Source of the DNA: an uncultured Chryseobacterium sp.
Lineage (GTDB): Bacteria > Bacteroidota > Bacteroidia > Flavobacteriales > Weeksellaceae
DNA length: 32,660 nucleotides
Assembly: GCA_913778505.1 (NCBI GenBank)
Contig: CAJYWD010000041.1
Location: 1 to 32,660 of the forward strand
Reading direction: 5' to 3'
Shown here: positions 8,423 to 16,197 of the stretch, piece by piece
How positions within the stretch are numbered: position 1 is the stretch's first letter
Layout: each line of letters starts with the position of its first letter
Translations under genes and position numbers: made by a program
The notes under the pieces: model-generated
Told to the model about the DNA's origin: nothing
What the model saw: the letters and a program-made list of their open reading frames with translations, nothing else
Databases searched by the model: none

Positions 8423-8470
8423 ATCCATTCATACTTTGAGTCCTGACGTTGCGAACGGCTTTTTTAACAT

Positions 8471-8483
8471 TCCGTATTTATAC
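8471..8483 (+). promoter_or_regulatory. Candidate regulator site, copy 2
   Basis: TCCGTATTTATAC upstream of the -7 box at 8535. It is the second copy of the motif at 8022-8034. Confidence 0.3.
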
Positions 8484-8534
8484 TTAATGTAAAAATTCAT
8501 TATTTCTGCGCTATTCCTGCGAACGGTTTTCCAT

Positions 8535-8542
8535 TAACTTTG
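8535..8542 (+). promoter_or_regulatory. -7 box of a candidate small RNA
   Basis: TAACTTTG fits the TAnnTTTG consensus. No TTG is seen at the -33 spacing, so the promoter might need an activator. Confidence 0.4.
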
Positions 8543-8548
8543 TCCTCA

Positions 8549-8677
8549 ACAAAACGAACACAAACTCTATATAAAATAAAAAAACCATGTAATGATGAGA
8601 GCTCCGCAGTTATTATGAAAAACGATTTTCTGGAGAGTGATCAGGCCTTCTTTCAAAATTTGGAAGAAGGTTTTTTT
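8549..8677 (+). ncRNA. Candidate small RNA or micro-ORF transcript
   Basis: A roughly 130-nt stretch bounded by a -7 box (8535-8542) and a strong terminator (8646-8677), with no normal gene inside. It contains a nine-codon-scale ORF (ATGATGAGAGC, from 8593) and a 24-codon ORF starting at 8615 (MKNDFLESDQAFF...) whose end runs through the terminator stem. Either a regulatory RNA or a tiny peptide gene is possible. The start is estimated from the promoter spacing. Confidence 0.4.
8646..8677 (+). terminator. Terminator of the small transcript
   Basis: CCTTCTTTCAAA (8646-8657) pairs with TTTGGAAGAAGG (8659-8670), with one G-T pair, and is followed by seven T residues. Confidence 0.75.
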
Positions 8678-8700
8678 ATGTTTGTGTAAATGGAATATTA

Positions 8701-8728
8701 AGAAAAAGCCTTTCGGAATTGAAAGGCT
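8701..8728 (-). terminator. Terminator of the enoyl-CoA hydratase gene
   Basis: On the minus strand AGCCTTTC (8721-8728) pairs with GAAAGGCT (8707-8714) and runs into TTTTTCTT, 8 bp past the stop at 8736. It probably ends the whole paa unit. Confidence 0.8.
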
Positions 8729-8735
8729 GTGTCAT

Positions 8736-9491
8736 CTACTTATTTTTGAATTGATTAATGGCGTTCACCGTAAAATCGGAAAGCACCAATTTTCCGCTGA
8801 TTGCGGCTCGTTCGGCTAGAAGTTCATCCCAATGTTCGGTTCCTTTCCAAAAAATCTCTTTCAATTGAGCCATTGCTTCGGGATTTGAGTTGGCTAATTT
8901 ATCAGCCAAAACTTGAATTTCTGCATCCATTTCTTCCGGTGTTTCATAAACATCCTGATACATATTTTTCTCTCTAGCCCATTCGGCGGAATAAAATTCG
9001 GTGGCGTTGATTGCCAATTGCGCAAAAGAAGACGTTCCAATTTTCTTCTCCACAACTGGACCAATTACGAAAGGTCCAATCCCGACAGCTAACTCACTTA
9101 GTTTTACAGAAGCATTTTCCGTTGCAAATGTATAATCCGCCGCGCACGCAATTCCTACTCCACCGCCGACAGCTTTTCCGTGGATTCTGGCAATAATTAG
9201 TTTTGGAGATTTTCGCATTGCATTGATGACATTGGCGAAGCCAGAAAAAAAAGTTTTTCCCGTTTCAAAATCTTTGATCGAAATCAATTCGTCAAACGAT
9301 GCGCCGGCACAGAATGCTTTTTCGCCTCCACTTTTCAGGATGATGACTTTTACCTCATCCTTTTTACTGAGGTTATTAATTTCTTCTACCAGATTTTTAA
9401 GTTGAGAACTCGGCATCGAGTTGCTTTGCGGATCAAAAAACTCTATGGTTCCGATTCCGTTTTGTATGTTTGATGTTACGTATGCTTGCAT
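8736..9491 (-). CDS. Enoyl-CoA hydratase/isomerase family protein (paa cluster)
   Basis: A 251-residue crotonase-fold protein. The CoA/oxyanion-hole loops are visible: EKAFCAGASFDEL (57-69) and GKAVGGGVGIACAAD (105-119). The active-site segment is LSELAVGIGP, with E133 in the position of the first catalytic glutamate. In the phenylacetate pathway this class acts as PaaF (2,3-dehydroadipyl-CoA hydratase) or PaaG (ring-opening isomerase). Only one such gene is present in the window, so I do not assign either letter. It is the last gene of the paa cluster and lies directly after the decayed vapBC pair. The start is the ATG at 9491; the terminator is at 8701-8728. Confidence 0.9.
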   Translation of the reverse strand: MQAYVTSNIQNGIGTIEFFDPQSNSMPSSQLKNLVEEINNLSKKDEVKVIILKSGGEKAFCAGASFDELISIKDFETGKTFFSGFANVINAMRKSPKLIIARIHGKAVGGGVGIACAADYTFATENASVKLSELAVGIGPFVIGPVVEKKIGTSSFAQLAINATEFYSAEWAREKNMYQDVYETPEEMDAEIQVLADKLANSNPEAMAQLKEIFWKGTEHWDELLAERAAISGKLVLSDFTVNAINQFKNK

Positions 9492-9504
9492 TGGTTGTTT
9501 TTGA

Positions 9505-9796
9505 CTACCAAAGTAGTTTCAAGTTTTTATATTGATTAAAGTTTGAATCTCTTGAAATGATAGTGCAATTTTCAGAAATAGCCTGGGAAATTAGGATCCT
9601 ATCAAAAGGGTCTTTATGAATCGTTTCTAAATTAGAAAGCCCAATAATGTGTTCAAAATCTAGAGGTAAAATCTCAAAACCACTTCTGATGATTTCTAAT
9701 TTCAATTCCTCCAATTTTATATCAAGTCTCAATTTTCCTAAATTTAATTTTATCGCGAAACCATAAAAATGTATGAGTATCCAGCAAATAATTCAT
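9505..9796 (-). pseudogene. vapC-like PIN toxin, internally deleted
   Basis: A broken PIN-domain toxin. The true N-terminus is read from the ATG at 9796: MNYLLDTHTFLWF, with the first catalytic aspartate, then out of frame to a stop at 9722. The C-terminal half continues in another frame: IKLNLGKLRLDIKLEELK, then PLDFEHIIGLSN, DPFDRILISQA and IISRDSNF. About 35-45 residues between TFLWF and IKLNLGKL are missing compared with the usual 125-130 residues, and the junction shifts frame. The 75-codon ORF at 9505-9732 is only the C-terminal remnant. The ATG overlaps the antitoxin stop (TGATG), the normal vapBC arrangement. Confidence 0.85.
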
Positions 9797-10017
9797 CACA
9801 TATAATCTTTGAAATCTTCTAAAAGCTCATCAAAATCGTCAGAGAGAGCTATTTTCCCTTTCAAACTTCCGAAAGCCTTTTTTGATTGATTTTGAGATTC
9901 AGAATTTTTACCTTTTTTCTTAGTTTTTTCCAGAAGATATTCTATGAAATCTTTCGCTTCTTCCTTTAAAGCTGGTGGAAGCGTTTCAATCTTAGTGTAC
10001 AATGAAAAAGATGTCAT
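9796..10017 (-). CDS. VapB-like antitoxin (DUF2281 type)
   Basis: An intact 73-residue protein with the features of DUF2281/VapB-type antitoxins paired with PIN toxins in Bacteroidetes. It has a short N-terminal part with LPPALKEEAKDFIEYLLEK (14-32), a basic linker (KTKKKGKNSESQNQSKK), then a C-terminal toxin-wrapping segment (FGSLKGKIALSDDFDELLEDFKDYM, split). It has its own promoter at 10037-10065. Its toxin is destroyed, so it is an orphan antitoxin. The pair interrupts the paa cluster between paaZ and the hydratase, consistent with past horizontal acquisition. Confidence 0.85.
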   Translation of the reverse strand: MTSFSLYTKIETLPPALKEEAKDFIEYLLEKTKKKGKNSESQNQSKKAFGSLKGKIALSDDFDELLEDFKDYM

Positions 10018-10036
10018 AATAATTTTTAAACTAAGT

Positions 10037-10065
10037 CAAATTTACAAAAATTATTATTGCTGCAA
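10037..10065 (-). promoter_or_regulatory. Promoter of the vapB-like gene
   Basis: Minus-strand TTG (10063-10065), 18-nt spacer, TAAATTTG (10037-10044), 20 bp before the antitoxin ATG. The -33 part lies inside the 3' end of paaZ. Confidence 0.65.
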
Positions 10066-12096
10066 TTTCTTCACCATTGTCAAAATTGTGGCAATCGCCA
10101 CAGTTTCGCCGGTTTCATCATAAACATCAACTAACCAGCGCACAATTCCTTTGGCAATATCGTCTTTGTCACGTTTTTCCTGACTGATTTTTTCTTTGCA
10201 GGTAAACCGCACGCCAATTGTCATTCCGGGATAAACAGGCTTTACAAAACGGCATTCGTCCAAACCATAATTCAGTAAAACAGGACCTTTTCTCGCATCA
10301 ACAAACAAACCTGCTGCTTTACTTAGAATGAAATAACCGTGCGCTACTCTACCTTCGAAAATCGTTCCGTCCAGAGATGTTGCGTCCATATGCGCATAGA
10401 AATTATCTCCGGAAACATTGGCAAAATTGGTGATATCAGCTTCCGTCACCGTATGTTTTGCCGTGATGTAAGTCTCACCTACTTTCAGCTCTTCAAAATG
10501 TTTTCTGAATGGATGAATATTGTCCTCAAACTGTTTTCCGCCATATTGATACTGCTGCGTAATGTGTGTCAAAGTCGTTGGCGAGCCTTGAATTGCGGTT
10601 CTTTGCATATAATGAAGAACGCCACGTTTCCCACCCATTTCTTCGCCGCCGCCGGCTCTACCTGGACCGCCGTGAATCAGCATTGGCAAAGGTGAACCGT
10701 GACCTGTACTTTCTTTGGCGCAATCGGAATTGAGAATCAGAATCCGGCCGTGCATCGATGCTGCTCCGATGACAAAATCTCTTGCAAAATCATCGTCAGC
10801 CGTCACAACCGAACAGCAAAGCGAACCTTTTCCCATTCTTGCCAATTCAATCGCTTCGTCAAGATTATTATAAGGAATAATCGTGCTGACTGGACCGAAA
10901 GCTTCGATGTTATGGCAATCCGTATATTTGAAAGGGTCAGAATTAAGGAATAAAATCGGCGAAATAAATGCGCCTTTATTTTTGTCCGCACCTTTCACTT
11001 CAAAATTGTCAAGATTCCCAAAAACAATTTCCTGAGTCTTGGATAACTCCTGAACTTTCTCGGAAACTTCTTTCACTTGGTCTTTATTTGCTAAAGCGCC
11101 CATTCTGACGCCTTCCACATTCGGGTCGCCGATGATAACACCGGAAAGTCTTTGCCCAAGAGCAATCTGAACATCTTCCACCAAATTCGCAGGAACCAGC
11201 AATCGTCTGACCGCCGTGCACTTTTGCCCGGCTTTGGTCGTCATTTCACGAGCGGCTTCCTTGATGAACAAATCAAATTCCGCAGTTCCGGGTTTTGCAT
11301 CTTCGCCTAAAACCATGGCGTTCAGCGAATCAGCTTCTAAATTGAAAGGCACAGATTCTTCCACAATTTTGGGATGAGATTTCAGCATTTTCCCAGTGGA
11401 AGCCGAACCTGTGAAGGTTACCACATCTTCCATTGTCACATTATCCAGAATTCCATTAGCCGAACCACAAATCAATTGAAGACTTCCTTCCGGTAAAATT
11501 TGGGAAGCGATGATTTCTTTCACCACAACTTCTGTCAAAAAGCTTGTTGCTGTTGCAGGTTTTACGATTGCCGGAACGCCAGCCAAAAGATTGACCGCAA
11601 TTTTCTCCAACATTCCCCAAACCGGAAAATTAAATGCGTTGATGTGAATTGCGACACCACGTTTCGGTGTGCAAATATGATGTCCGATGAAAGTTCCTTC
11701 TTTGGAAAGTTTCACCGCATCGCCATCTATATAATAAGGTAAGTCGGGAAATTGTCTTCTCAATGATGCATTCGAAAACAGATTTCCAATGCCGCCTTCG
11801 ATGTCCACCCAGGAATCAGCTTTAGTTGCGCCGGTTGCCCAGCTCACCTTGTAGAAAACATCTTTCTTTTCCATCAGGTGAAAAGCGAGCTTCTTCAGCA
11901 TCAAACCTCTTTCCTGGAAAGTCAATTTTCTAAGAGACGGACCGCCGACTTTCCTGGCATAATCCATCATGTCTCCAAAATCCAATCCTTTGGAAGTTGC
12001 TGTCGCCACCAAATCGCCATTGATTGAATTATATAAAGCCTGCCCTTCTCCTTCTCCTTTTACCCATCTGCCGAGCGCGTAATTTTCTAGTTGCAT
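10054..12096 (-). CDS. paaZ: PaaZ: oxepin-CoA hydrolase / semialdehyde dehydrogenase
   Basis: A 680-residue bifunctional enzyme of the phenylacetyl-CoA pathway. It hydrolyses the oxepin-CoA ring and then oxidises the resulting aldehyde with NADP. The N-terminal aldehyde dehydrogenase domain (1 to about 520) has FTGSASTGK (228-236), the general base E254 in LEADSLN and the catalytic cysteine C293 in GQKCTAVRR. The C-terminal MaoC-like hotdog domain (about 540-680) has SGDNFYAH, with the catalytic Asp and His at the spacing seen in the E. coli enzyme. The length is full (E. coli 681). It is a fused protein, so no separate ring hydrolase is needed. An inverted repeat (12120-12206) and the thiolase remnant lie upstream. 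Confidence 0.97.
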   Translation of the reverse strand: MQLENYALGRWVKGEGEGQALYNSINGDLVATATSKGLDFGDMMDYARKVGGPSLRKLTFQERGLMLKKLAFHLMEKKDVFYKVSWATGATKADSWVDIEGGIGNLFSNASLRRQFPDLPYYIDGDAVKLSKEGTFIGHHICTPKRGVAIHINAFNFPVWGMLEKIAVNLLAGVPAIVKPATATSFLTEVVVKEIIASQILPEGSLQLICGSANGILDNVTMEDVVTFTGSASTGKMLKSHPKIVEESVPFNLEADSLNAMVLGEDAKPGTAEFDLFIKEAAREMTTKAGQKCTAVRRLLVPANLVEDVQIALGQRLSGVIIGDPNVEGVRMGALANKDQVKEVSEKVQELSKTQEIVFGNLDNFEVKGADKNKGAFISPILFLNSDPFKYTDCHNIEAFGPVSTIIPYNNLDEAIELARMGKGSLCCSVVTADDDFARDFVIGAASMHGRILILNSDCAKESTGHGSPLPMLIHGGPGRAGGGEEMGGKRGVLHYMQRTAIQGSPTTLTHITQQYQYGGKQFEDNIHPFRKHFEELKVGETYITAKHTVTEADITNFANVSGDNFYAHMDATSLDGTIFEGRVAHGYFILSKAAGLFVDARKGPVLLNYGLDECRFVKPVYPGMTIGVRFTCKEKISQEKRDKDDIAKGIVRWLVDVYDETGETVAIATILTMVKKLQQ

Positions 12097-12119
12097 AATT
12101 TTAATTTTTTAGATTTTAA

Positions 12120-12206
12120 GATAATAGACGGATAGATGATAGACTAAATATTACTCTTTAAATAAAAATTGCTTTATAAAAATCTATTATCTATCCATCT
12201 ATTATC
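12120..12206. repeat. Inverted repeat before paaZ
   Basis: 12120-12144 (GATAATAGACGGATAGATGATAGAC, read in two pieces) is an imperfect reverse complement of 12184-12206, giving a stem of about 23 bp with two mismatches and a 39-nt AT-rich loop. The words resemble the tandem repeat at 19121-19155. It lies in the paaZ 5' untranslated region. Confidence 0.7.
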
Positions 12207-12218
12207 TATTTGTCTCAA

Positions 12219-12562
12219 TTAAACTTTCTCAATAATCACCGCAAAACCTTGTCCCAAGCCTACACACATTGTTGCCAAGGCATATTTTTTTATTTTGATT
12301 CATTGTTGTCCGATTAAAAATACAAGTTAATCGAAGAATCTAATGTTTATGGGATAAAACGAAAGGTCACTCCTCCTGAAGATTTGTTTTTATGGGCTAA
12401 TTTTTTCTATTAAGTCTGTCTCTCCCAGACTCAATACAGCTCCTATAGGAGCAAAGCTGTTAATAGCTAAGAATTATTTGTTGAATCCAAGCCCGCCTCG
12501 GCGTGGCGACGTATTAATTCTATTTATTTCATCGCACAACAATGATTTTGATTATGAAGTTC
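12219..12562 (-). pseudogene. Second copy of the thiolase 3' end, split by a MITE
   Basis: 12219-12300 plus 12554-12562 match the last 90 bp of the thiolase gene (13454-13543) with six substitutions and one extra T in a homopolymer. It retains the stop and the residues MCVGLGQGFAVIIEK but has no start or body. A 244-bp element with its target duplication (12301-12553) interrupts it. It marks one border of the cassette at 12563-13447. Confidence 0.9.
12301..12544. mobile_element. 244-bp MITE with 9-bp target duplication
   Basis: The ends CATTGTTGTCCGAT and its near reverse complement (ATCGCACAACAATG) form terminal inverted repeats: 9 bp perfect, about 18 bp with a few mismatches. The element is flanked by a perfect 9-bp direct repeat ATTTTGATT (12292-12300 and 12545-12553). 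Deleting the element and one repeat copy restores homology with the thiolase end. No transposase is encoded. A perfect 14-bp palindrome (GCTCCTATAGGAGC, 12439-12452) sits inside. Confidence 0.88.
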
Positions 12563-12564
12563 CT

Positions 12565-12738
12565 TTATGCCTTCTGTTTTTTTGTATTTAGATTTTTTGT
12601 TTTAGATTTGGATTCCTTTAGGCGCATTTTTTCTTTCTCAGTCTTAATGAAACTACTGATTAATTTTTCTTCTTCTTTCGTTAAATTTCTGTTCTCGACT
12701 TCAAAGTCTATATCTAAAGGTTCTTTAACTATTCCCAT
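12565..12738 (-). CDS. 57-aa charged protein paired with a GNAT-like gene
   Basis: A 57-residue protein starting MGIVKEPLDIDFEVENRNLT, with a helical charged middle (KEEEKLISSFIKTEKEK, 21-37) and a very basic tail (KESKSKTKNLNTKKQKA). It starts 4 bp after the stop of the GNAT-like gene, so the two are cotranscribed. The DFxVxNRxLTxEEExxISxFI pattern is reminiscent of small partner proteins found beside toxins and similar genes in Bacteroidetes. I cannot assign a function; antitoxin-like is inference. The gene ends 2 bp inside the cassette border with the thiolase remnant. Confidence 0.75.
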   Translation of the reverse strand: MGIVKEPLDIDFEVENRNLTKEEEKLISSFIKTEKEKMRLKESKSKTKNLNTKKQKA

Positions 12739-12742
12739 ATTT

Positions 12743-13252
12743 TTAATTTTTAAAATATTTGTCTATTAATTTTAATGCAGCCTCATTGCTTATAATCATT
12801 AAATGTCCGCCAAAATGATAAGCTCCGAGTGTATTCTCATAATGCTCTATTAATTTTGTTTTGGCAATAAAAGACAAAAAACCATCAAAACCCCTTTGAA
12901 ATGATAGCTTACAAGCAAATGCAACTAAATTTCCGGGTACGCCCAAATATGCCTTATCTTTTCCAAGATTAAAAGGTGCACTTTCAATGAGATGCATAAA
13001 AACGTGGTCGAATTTTATTTCAAGCGAAACCAAACCTTGAATAATATTTGGATTATTGCTAATTGTCAGTTTATAAATTTCCCTTGTAGGTTCTTTGTAT
13101 TCTGATTTCCAATTAAATTTCCAGCCATTTTTCTTTGTAATTTTCTTTAGCTCTTCCAAACTCAATAAGGAGACTTCGGTAGGAAAGCTATCCCCCGACT
13201 TCACATTTTCAATTGAATTGGTCAATTTATCAATTACAAATTCAAGTCGCAT
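12743..13252 (-). CDS. GNAT-like acetyltransferase of the inserted cassette
   Basis: About 169 residues from the ATG at 13252. An in-frame ATG at 13318 would add 22 residues that overlap the promoter-like TTACTTTG (13270-13277), so I prefer the shorter form. The C-terminal half resembles a divergent GNAT fold: HVFMHLIESAPFNLGK, then a glycine-rich loop LGVPGNLVAFACKLSFQRGF where acetyl-CoA would bind, then TKLIEHYENTLGA, like the YExLGF end of the fold. No substrate can be read. With the 57-aa gene it forms a compact two-gene cassette inside the paa cluster, more AT-rich than its neighbours. A toxin, modification or defence role is possible but unproven. Confidence 0.75.
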   Translation of the reverse strand: MRLEFVIDKLTNSIENVKSGDSFPTEVSLLSLEELKKITKKNGWKFNWKSEYKEPTREIYKLTISNNPNIIQGLVSLEIKFDHVFMHLIESAPFNLGKDKAYLGVPGNLVAFACKLSFQRGFDGFLSFIAKTKLIEHYENTLGAYHFGGHLMIISNEAALKLIDKYFKN

Positions 13253-13453
13253 TTGTTTATTAAAATTAACAAAGTAAATATAGCAAATTTTATAGTATTT
13301 TGATTTTAAGAGCTTCATTTTTTTGGCACTTCTGCAATACTAAACTGCTCAAATATGATTGAATAAAACAAAAACAAATTATTGAAAATCATATTTTTAA
13401 AAATCTAAAATCATAATTATTAAAATTAATTGCTATAAATCTATCCGTCTGAT

Positions 13454-14659
13454 TTAAACTTTCTCAATAACCACCGCAAAACCCTGTCCTAAGCCTACAC
13501 ACATTGTTGCCAGCGCATATTTTTTATTTTGGTTATGAAGTTCATACATTGCAGAATTCAGGATTCTTGCGCCACTCATTCCGAGTGGATGTCCGAGTGC
13601 AATCGCACCACCATTTGGATTGATTCTGGAATCGTTGTCATCCAATCCCCAAGCTCGGATGCAAGCTAAACTTTGAGCCGCAAACGCTTCATTCAATTCA
13701 ATAATATCGATATCATTAAAAGTCAATCCTGCTTTTTGCAAGGCTAATTCAGCGGCTTTTACAGGACCAATTCCCATAAATCTAGGTTCAACGCCTACAA
13801 CAGCGCTCGAAACAATTCGTGCTTTTGGAGATAATCCAAATTCTTTAATGGCATTTTCTGACGCTAATAAATTTACCGCTGCACCGTCATTCAGTCCGGA
13901 AGCATTTCCTGCTGTCACCGTTCCGTCTTTTTTGAAAGCGGTTCTTAATTTTGATAAACCTTCTAATGTTGTATCATTTTTTGGAAATTCATCTTTATCA
14001 AAAATTAAATCCTCACCTTTTCTTTGAGGAATGTTAATGCCAACAATTTCCTGCAACAATCTTCCGTTTTCCTGTGCGATTTTTGCTTTTTGCTGAGAAT
14101 TAAAAGCAAACAAATCCTGGTCTTCACGGGAAATATTATCTCGTTCAGCCAAGTTTTCTGCTGTTTCGCCCATTGCATCCACACCGTATAGTTCTTTCAT
14201 TTTCGGATTGATGAAACGCCAGCCGAAAGTCGTGTCATAGATTTTGCCTTCACCACCAAAAGGACTTTCGGATTTTGAAATCACCAATGGGCCACGTGTC
14301 ATATTTTCAACACCGCCGGAAATCATTAAATCGGCATCGCCAACCTGAATGGCTCTTGCTGCATTAATTGCCGCCGACAAACCGGAAGCACAAAGCCTGT
14401 TGACCGTTTCGCCAGGAACGTGATAATCTAAACCCGAAAGTAAAGCCGACATTCTTGCAATATTTCGGTTGTCTTCACCCGCCTGATTGGCGCAACCTAA
14501 CACAACATCATAGATTCTGCTTCGGTCGATATTCGGGTTTCTTTCCAATAGTTTTTTGATGACAAAAGCTGCCATATCATCAGGGCGAACAGAAGATAAA
14601 CTTCCTTTCAGTTTTCCGGTTGGTGTTCGGACGCCGTCTATTATATATACGTTGTTCAT
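13454..14659 (-). CDS. paaJ: 3-oxoadipyl-CoA / acetyl-CoA acyltransferase (thiolase)
   Basis: A 401-residue thiolase with all catalytic elements: C90 in NRLCASGL, H357 in GHPLGMSGAR and C387 in CVGLGQG. In this cluster it would cleave 3-oxoadipyl-CoA and 3-oxo-5,6-dehydrosuberyl-CoA, the last step giving acetyl-CoA and succinyl-CoA (PaaJ/PcaF role, family plus context). The length is normal. Its last 90 bp also occur, degenerate, at 12219-12562 beyond the inserted cassette. The spacer before paaH contains a family E repeat (14694-14760). The start is the ATG at 14659. Confidence 0.93.
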   Translation of the reverse strand: MNNVYIIDGVRTPTGKLKGSLSSVRPDDMAAFVIKKLLERNPNIDRSRIYDVVLGCANQAGEDNRNIARMSALLSGLDYHVPGETVNRLCASGLSAAINAARAIQVGDADLMISGGVENMTRGPLVISKSESPFGGEGKIYDTTFGWRFINPKMKELYGVDAMGETAENLAERDNISREDQDLFAFNSQQKAKIAQENGRLLQEIVGINIPQRKGEDLIFDKDEFPKNDTTLEGLSKLRTAFKKDGTVTAGNASGLNDGAAVNLLASENAIKEFGLSPKARIVSSAVVGVEPRFMGIGPVKAAELALQKAGLTFNDIDIIELNEAFAAQSLACIRAWGLDDNDSRINPNGGAIALGHPLGMSGARILNSAMYELHNQNKKYALATMCVGLGQGFAVVIEKV

Positions 14660-14693
14660 TAATTATGATTGATAAATGATAGTTGATGATTGA

Positions 14694-14760
14694 TTTGAAC
14701 ACAGAGGACACAAGAAATAATTTTGATTCAGCTTTAAGTTCGCAAAGGCGTAAAACTTAT
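14694..14760. repeat. Family E interspersed repeat, copy 1
   Basis: TTGAACACAGAGGACACAAG, an AT-rich centre, then AAGTTCGCAAAGGCGTAAA. It fills the spacer between paaH and the thiolase. Confidence 0.75.
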
Positions 14761-14850
14761 AAGAGAAATAATTTCCCAATCTTATTCTAAGCGAAGCGGC
14801 TTTGTGAACTAAAAAATAAAAAAACTTTGTGAGCATCGTGTTCAAAAAAA

Positions 14851-16005
14851 TTAATAAAAAGTTTTATTTTTTTTAACCAAGTTTCTGATGATTGGACTAC
14901 ACCTGTAGCGGTCTTCATGGTAATAATTATAAAGGATATCCAACTCTTTTTCAAGATTCTCCAAACCGAAATCACCTGCCCATTTCAACAAACCTTTTGG
15001 ATAATTCACACCTTTTGTCATAGCCAAATCGATGTCTGCTGCAGATGCAATGTTTAAAAAGTACGCATCTGCGGCTTCGTTCATCAGCATTATCAGGATT
15101 CTTTTGAAAATCGATTCTAATAATTCAGGATTTTCATTGGGTTTTAATTGCTCTGCATTTTGAGAATAATCATAAAAACCTCTTCCTGATTTTTTCCCGA
15201 AATAGCCTGCTTCAAATAATCTTTTTTGTGTGAAAGACGGTTTGAACTTTGGGTCATAAAAGAATTCTTTGAACACACTTTCCGTCACTCGGTAATTGAC
15301 GTCGTGACCAATGAAGTCCATCAACTGAAACGGCCCCATTCTGAATCCGCCAAGACTTGTCATTGCAAAATCAATCGTTGCACAGTCCGCAATTCCTTCT
15401 TCCAAAATTCTAATCGCTTCTCCGTAAAATGGTCTTGCCACACGGTTCACAATAAATCCGGGCGTATCTTTTGCAATCACCGGAAGCTTTTTCCAGCTTT
15501 CTACTAAGCTTTTAGTTTTTGAAATTAACTCTTTATCCGTCTGAACCGCAGGAATAATCTCCACCAAAGCCATCAACGGCGCAGGGTTGAAAAAGTGAAT
15601 TCCAATCACACGTTCCGGTTTCGTGCAAGCCGATGCAATCGACGCAATGGATAAAGATGAGGTGTTAGTCGCCAAAATACAATCTTCGGAAACCAGACTT
15701 TCCAGCTTTTGAAACAAATCTTTTTTGATTTCCAAATCTTCAACAATTGCTTCGATGATTAATTCTGAATCTTTTAGTTCAGATAATTTATCGCTCAGCC
15801 GAATATTATCAAAATAAGTTTCCGCTTCTTCATAAGTTAGCTTTCCTTTTTCGGCTAATTTTTGGAACTGAGTTTCGAGATTTTGCCCCGCTTTTTCTAC
15901 TGCAATCGGATTGTTGTCATATAATAAAACCTGATTTCCGCCTGTTGCCAAAACCTGCGCAATTCCGCTTCCCATTGCTCCGCTACCGACTATTCCTATT
16001 TTCAT
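14851..16005 (-). CDS. paaH: 3-hydroxyacyl-CoA dehydrogenase
   Basis: A 384-residue NAD-dependent dehydrogenase. The N-terminal Rossmann motif GIVGSGAMGSGIAQVL is at 3-18, the catalytic histidine region is VIGIHFFNPAPLMALVE, and the DTPGFIVNRVARPFYGEA segment starts the helical C-terminal dimerisation domain. A second C-terminal 3HCDH domain follows (NEAADAYFLNIASAADIDLA; MTKGVNYPKGL), the arrangement seen in PaaH. Role: oxidation of 3-hydroxyadipyl-CoA to 3-oxoadipyl-CoA. It is monofunctional, with no hydratase fused. It lies between paaD and the thiolase. The start is the ATG at 16005. Confidence 0.94.
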   Translation of the reverse strand: MKIGIVGSGAMGSGIAQVLATGGNQVLLYDNNPIAVEKAGQNLETQFQKLAEKGKLTYEEAETYFDNIRLSDKLSELKDSELIIEAIVEDLEIKKDLFQKLESLVSEDCILATNTSSLSIASIASACTKPERVIGIHFFNPAPLMALVEIIPAVQTDKELISKTKSLVESWKKLPVIAKDTPGFIVNRVARPFYGEAIRILEEGIADCATIDFAMTSLGGFRMGPFQLMDFIGHDVNYRVTESVFKEFFYDPKFKPSFTQKRLFEAGYFGKKSGRGFYDYSQNAEQLKPNENPELLESIFKRILIMLMNEAADAYFLNIASAADIDLAMTKGVNYPKGLLKWAGDFGLENLEKELDILYNYYHEDRYRCSPIIRNLVKKNKTFY

Positions 16006-16066
16006 TTCTTTTTGTAAAATGTATGATGTAAAAAGTACAATGACTTTTTTTTATTCTATTTATTTC

Positions 16067-16140
16067 CAACGCAATGTGCGCAAACTTTTTTTATCAATTA
16101 TTGAAAACATTTTTAAGTTCGCAAAGCCGTTTGAACTCAG
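16067..16140. repeat. Family E interspersed repeat, copy 2
   Basis: AACGCAATGTGCGCAAAC, then AATTATTGAAAACATTTT, then AAGTTCGCAAAGCCGTTTGA, upstream of paaH. Confidence 0.7.
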
Positions 16141-16197
16141 CGAAGAAATATTTATTTGTTTTAGTCTAAATCAAACAACTGTCAACTATTAACCAAC

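Noticed and set aside
9505-9732. Separate 75-aa gene
   Set aside because: It is the C-terminal part of a frameshifted PIN toxin; the N-terminus with MNYLLDTHTFLWF is in another frame upstream.
12219-12300. A second thiolase gene
   Set aside because: Only the last 27 or so codons exist, with a frame-shifting extra T; there is no body or start.
12542-12769. 75-codon plus-strand frame with phenylalanine-rich sequence
   Set aside because: It is the antisense of the 57-aa gene, which has a better start, partner spacing and codon pattern.
14663-14975. Two small minus-strand frames between paaH and the thiolase
   Set aside because: One lies in family E repeat sequence and the other overlaps the paaH 3' end out of frame; neither has a family match.
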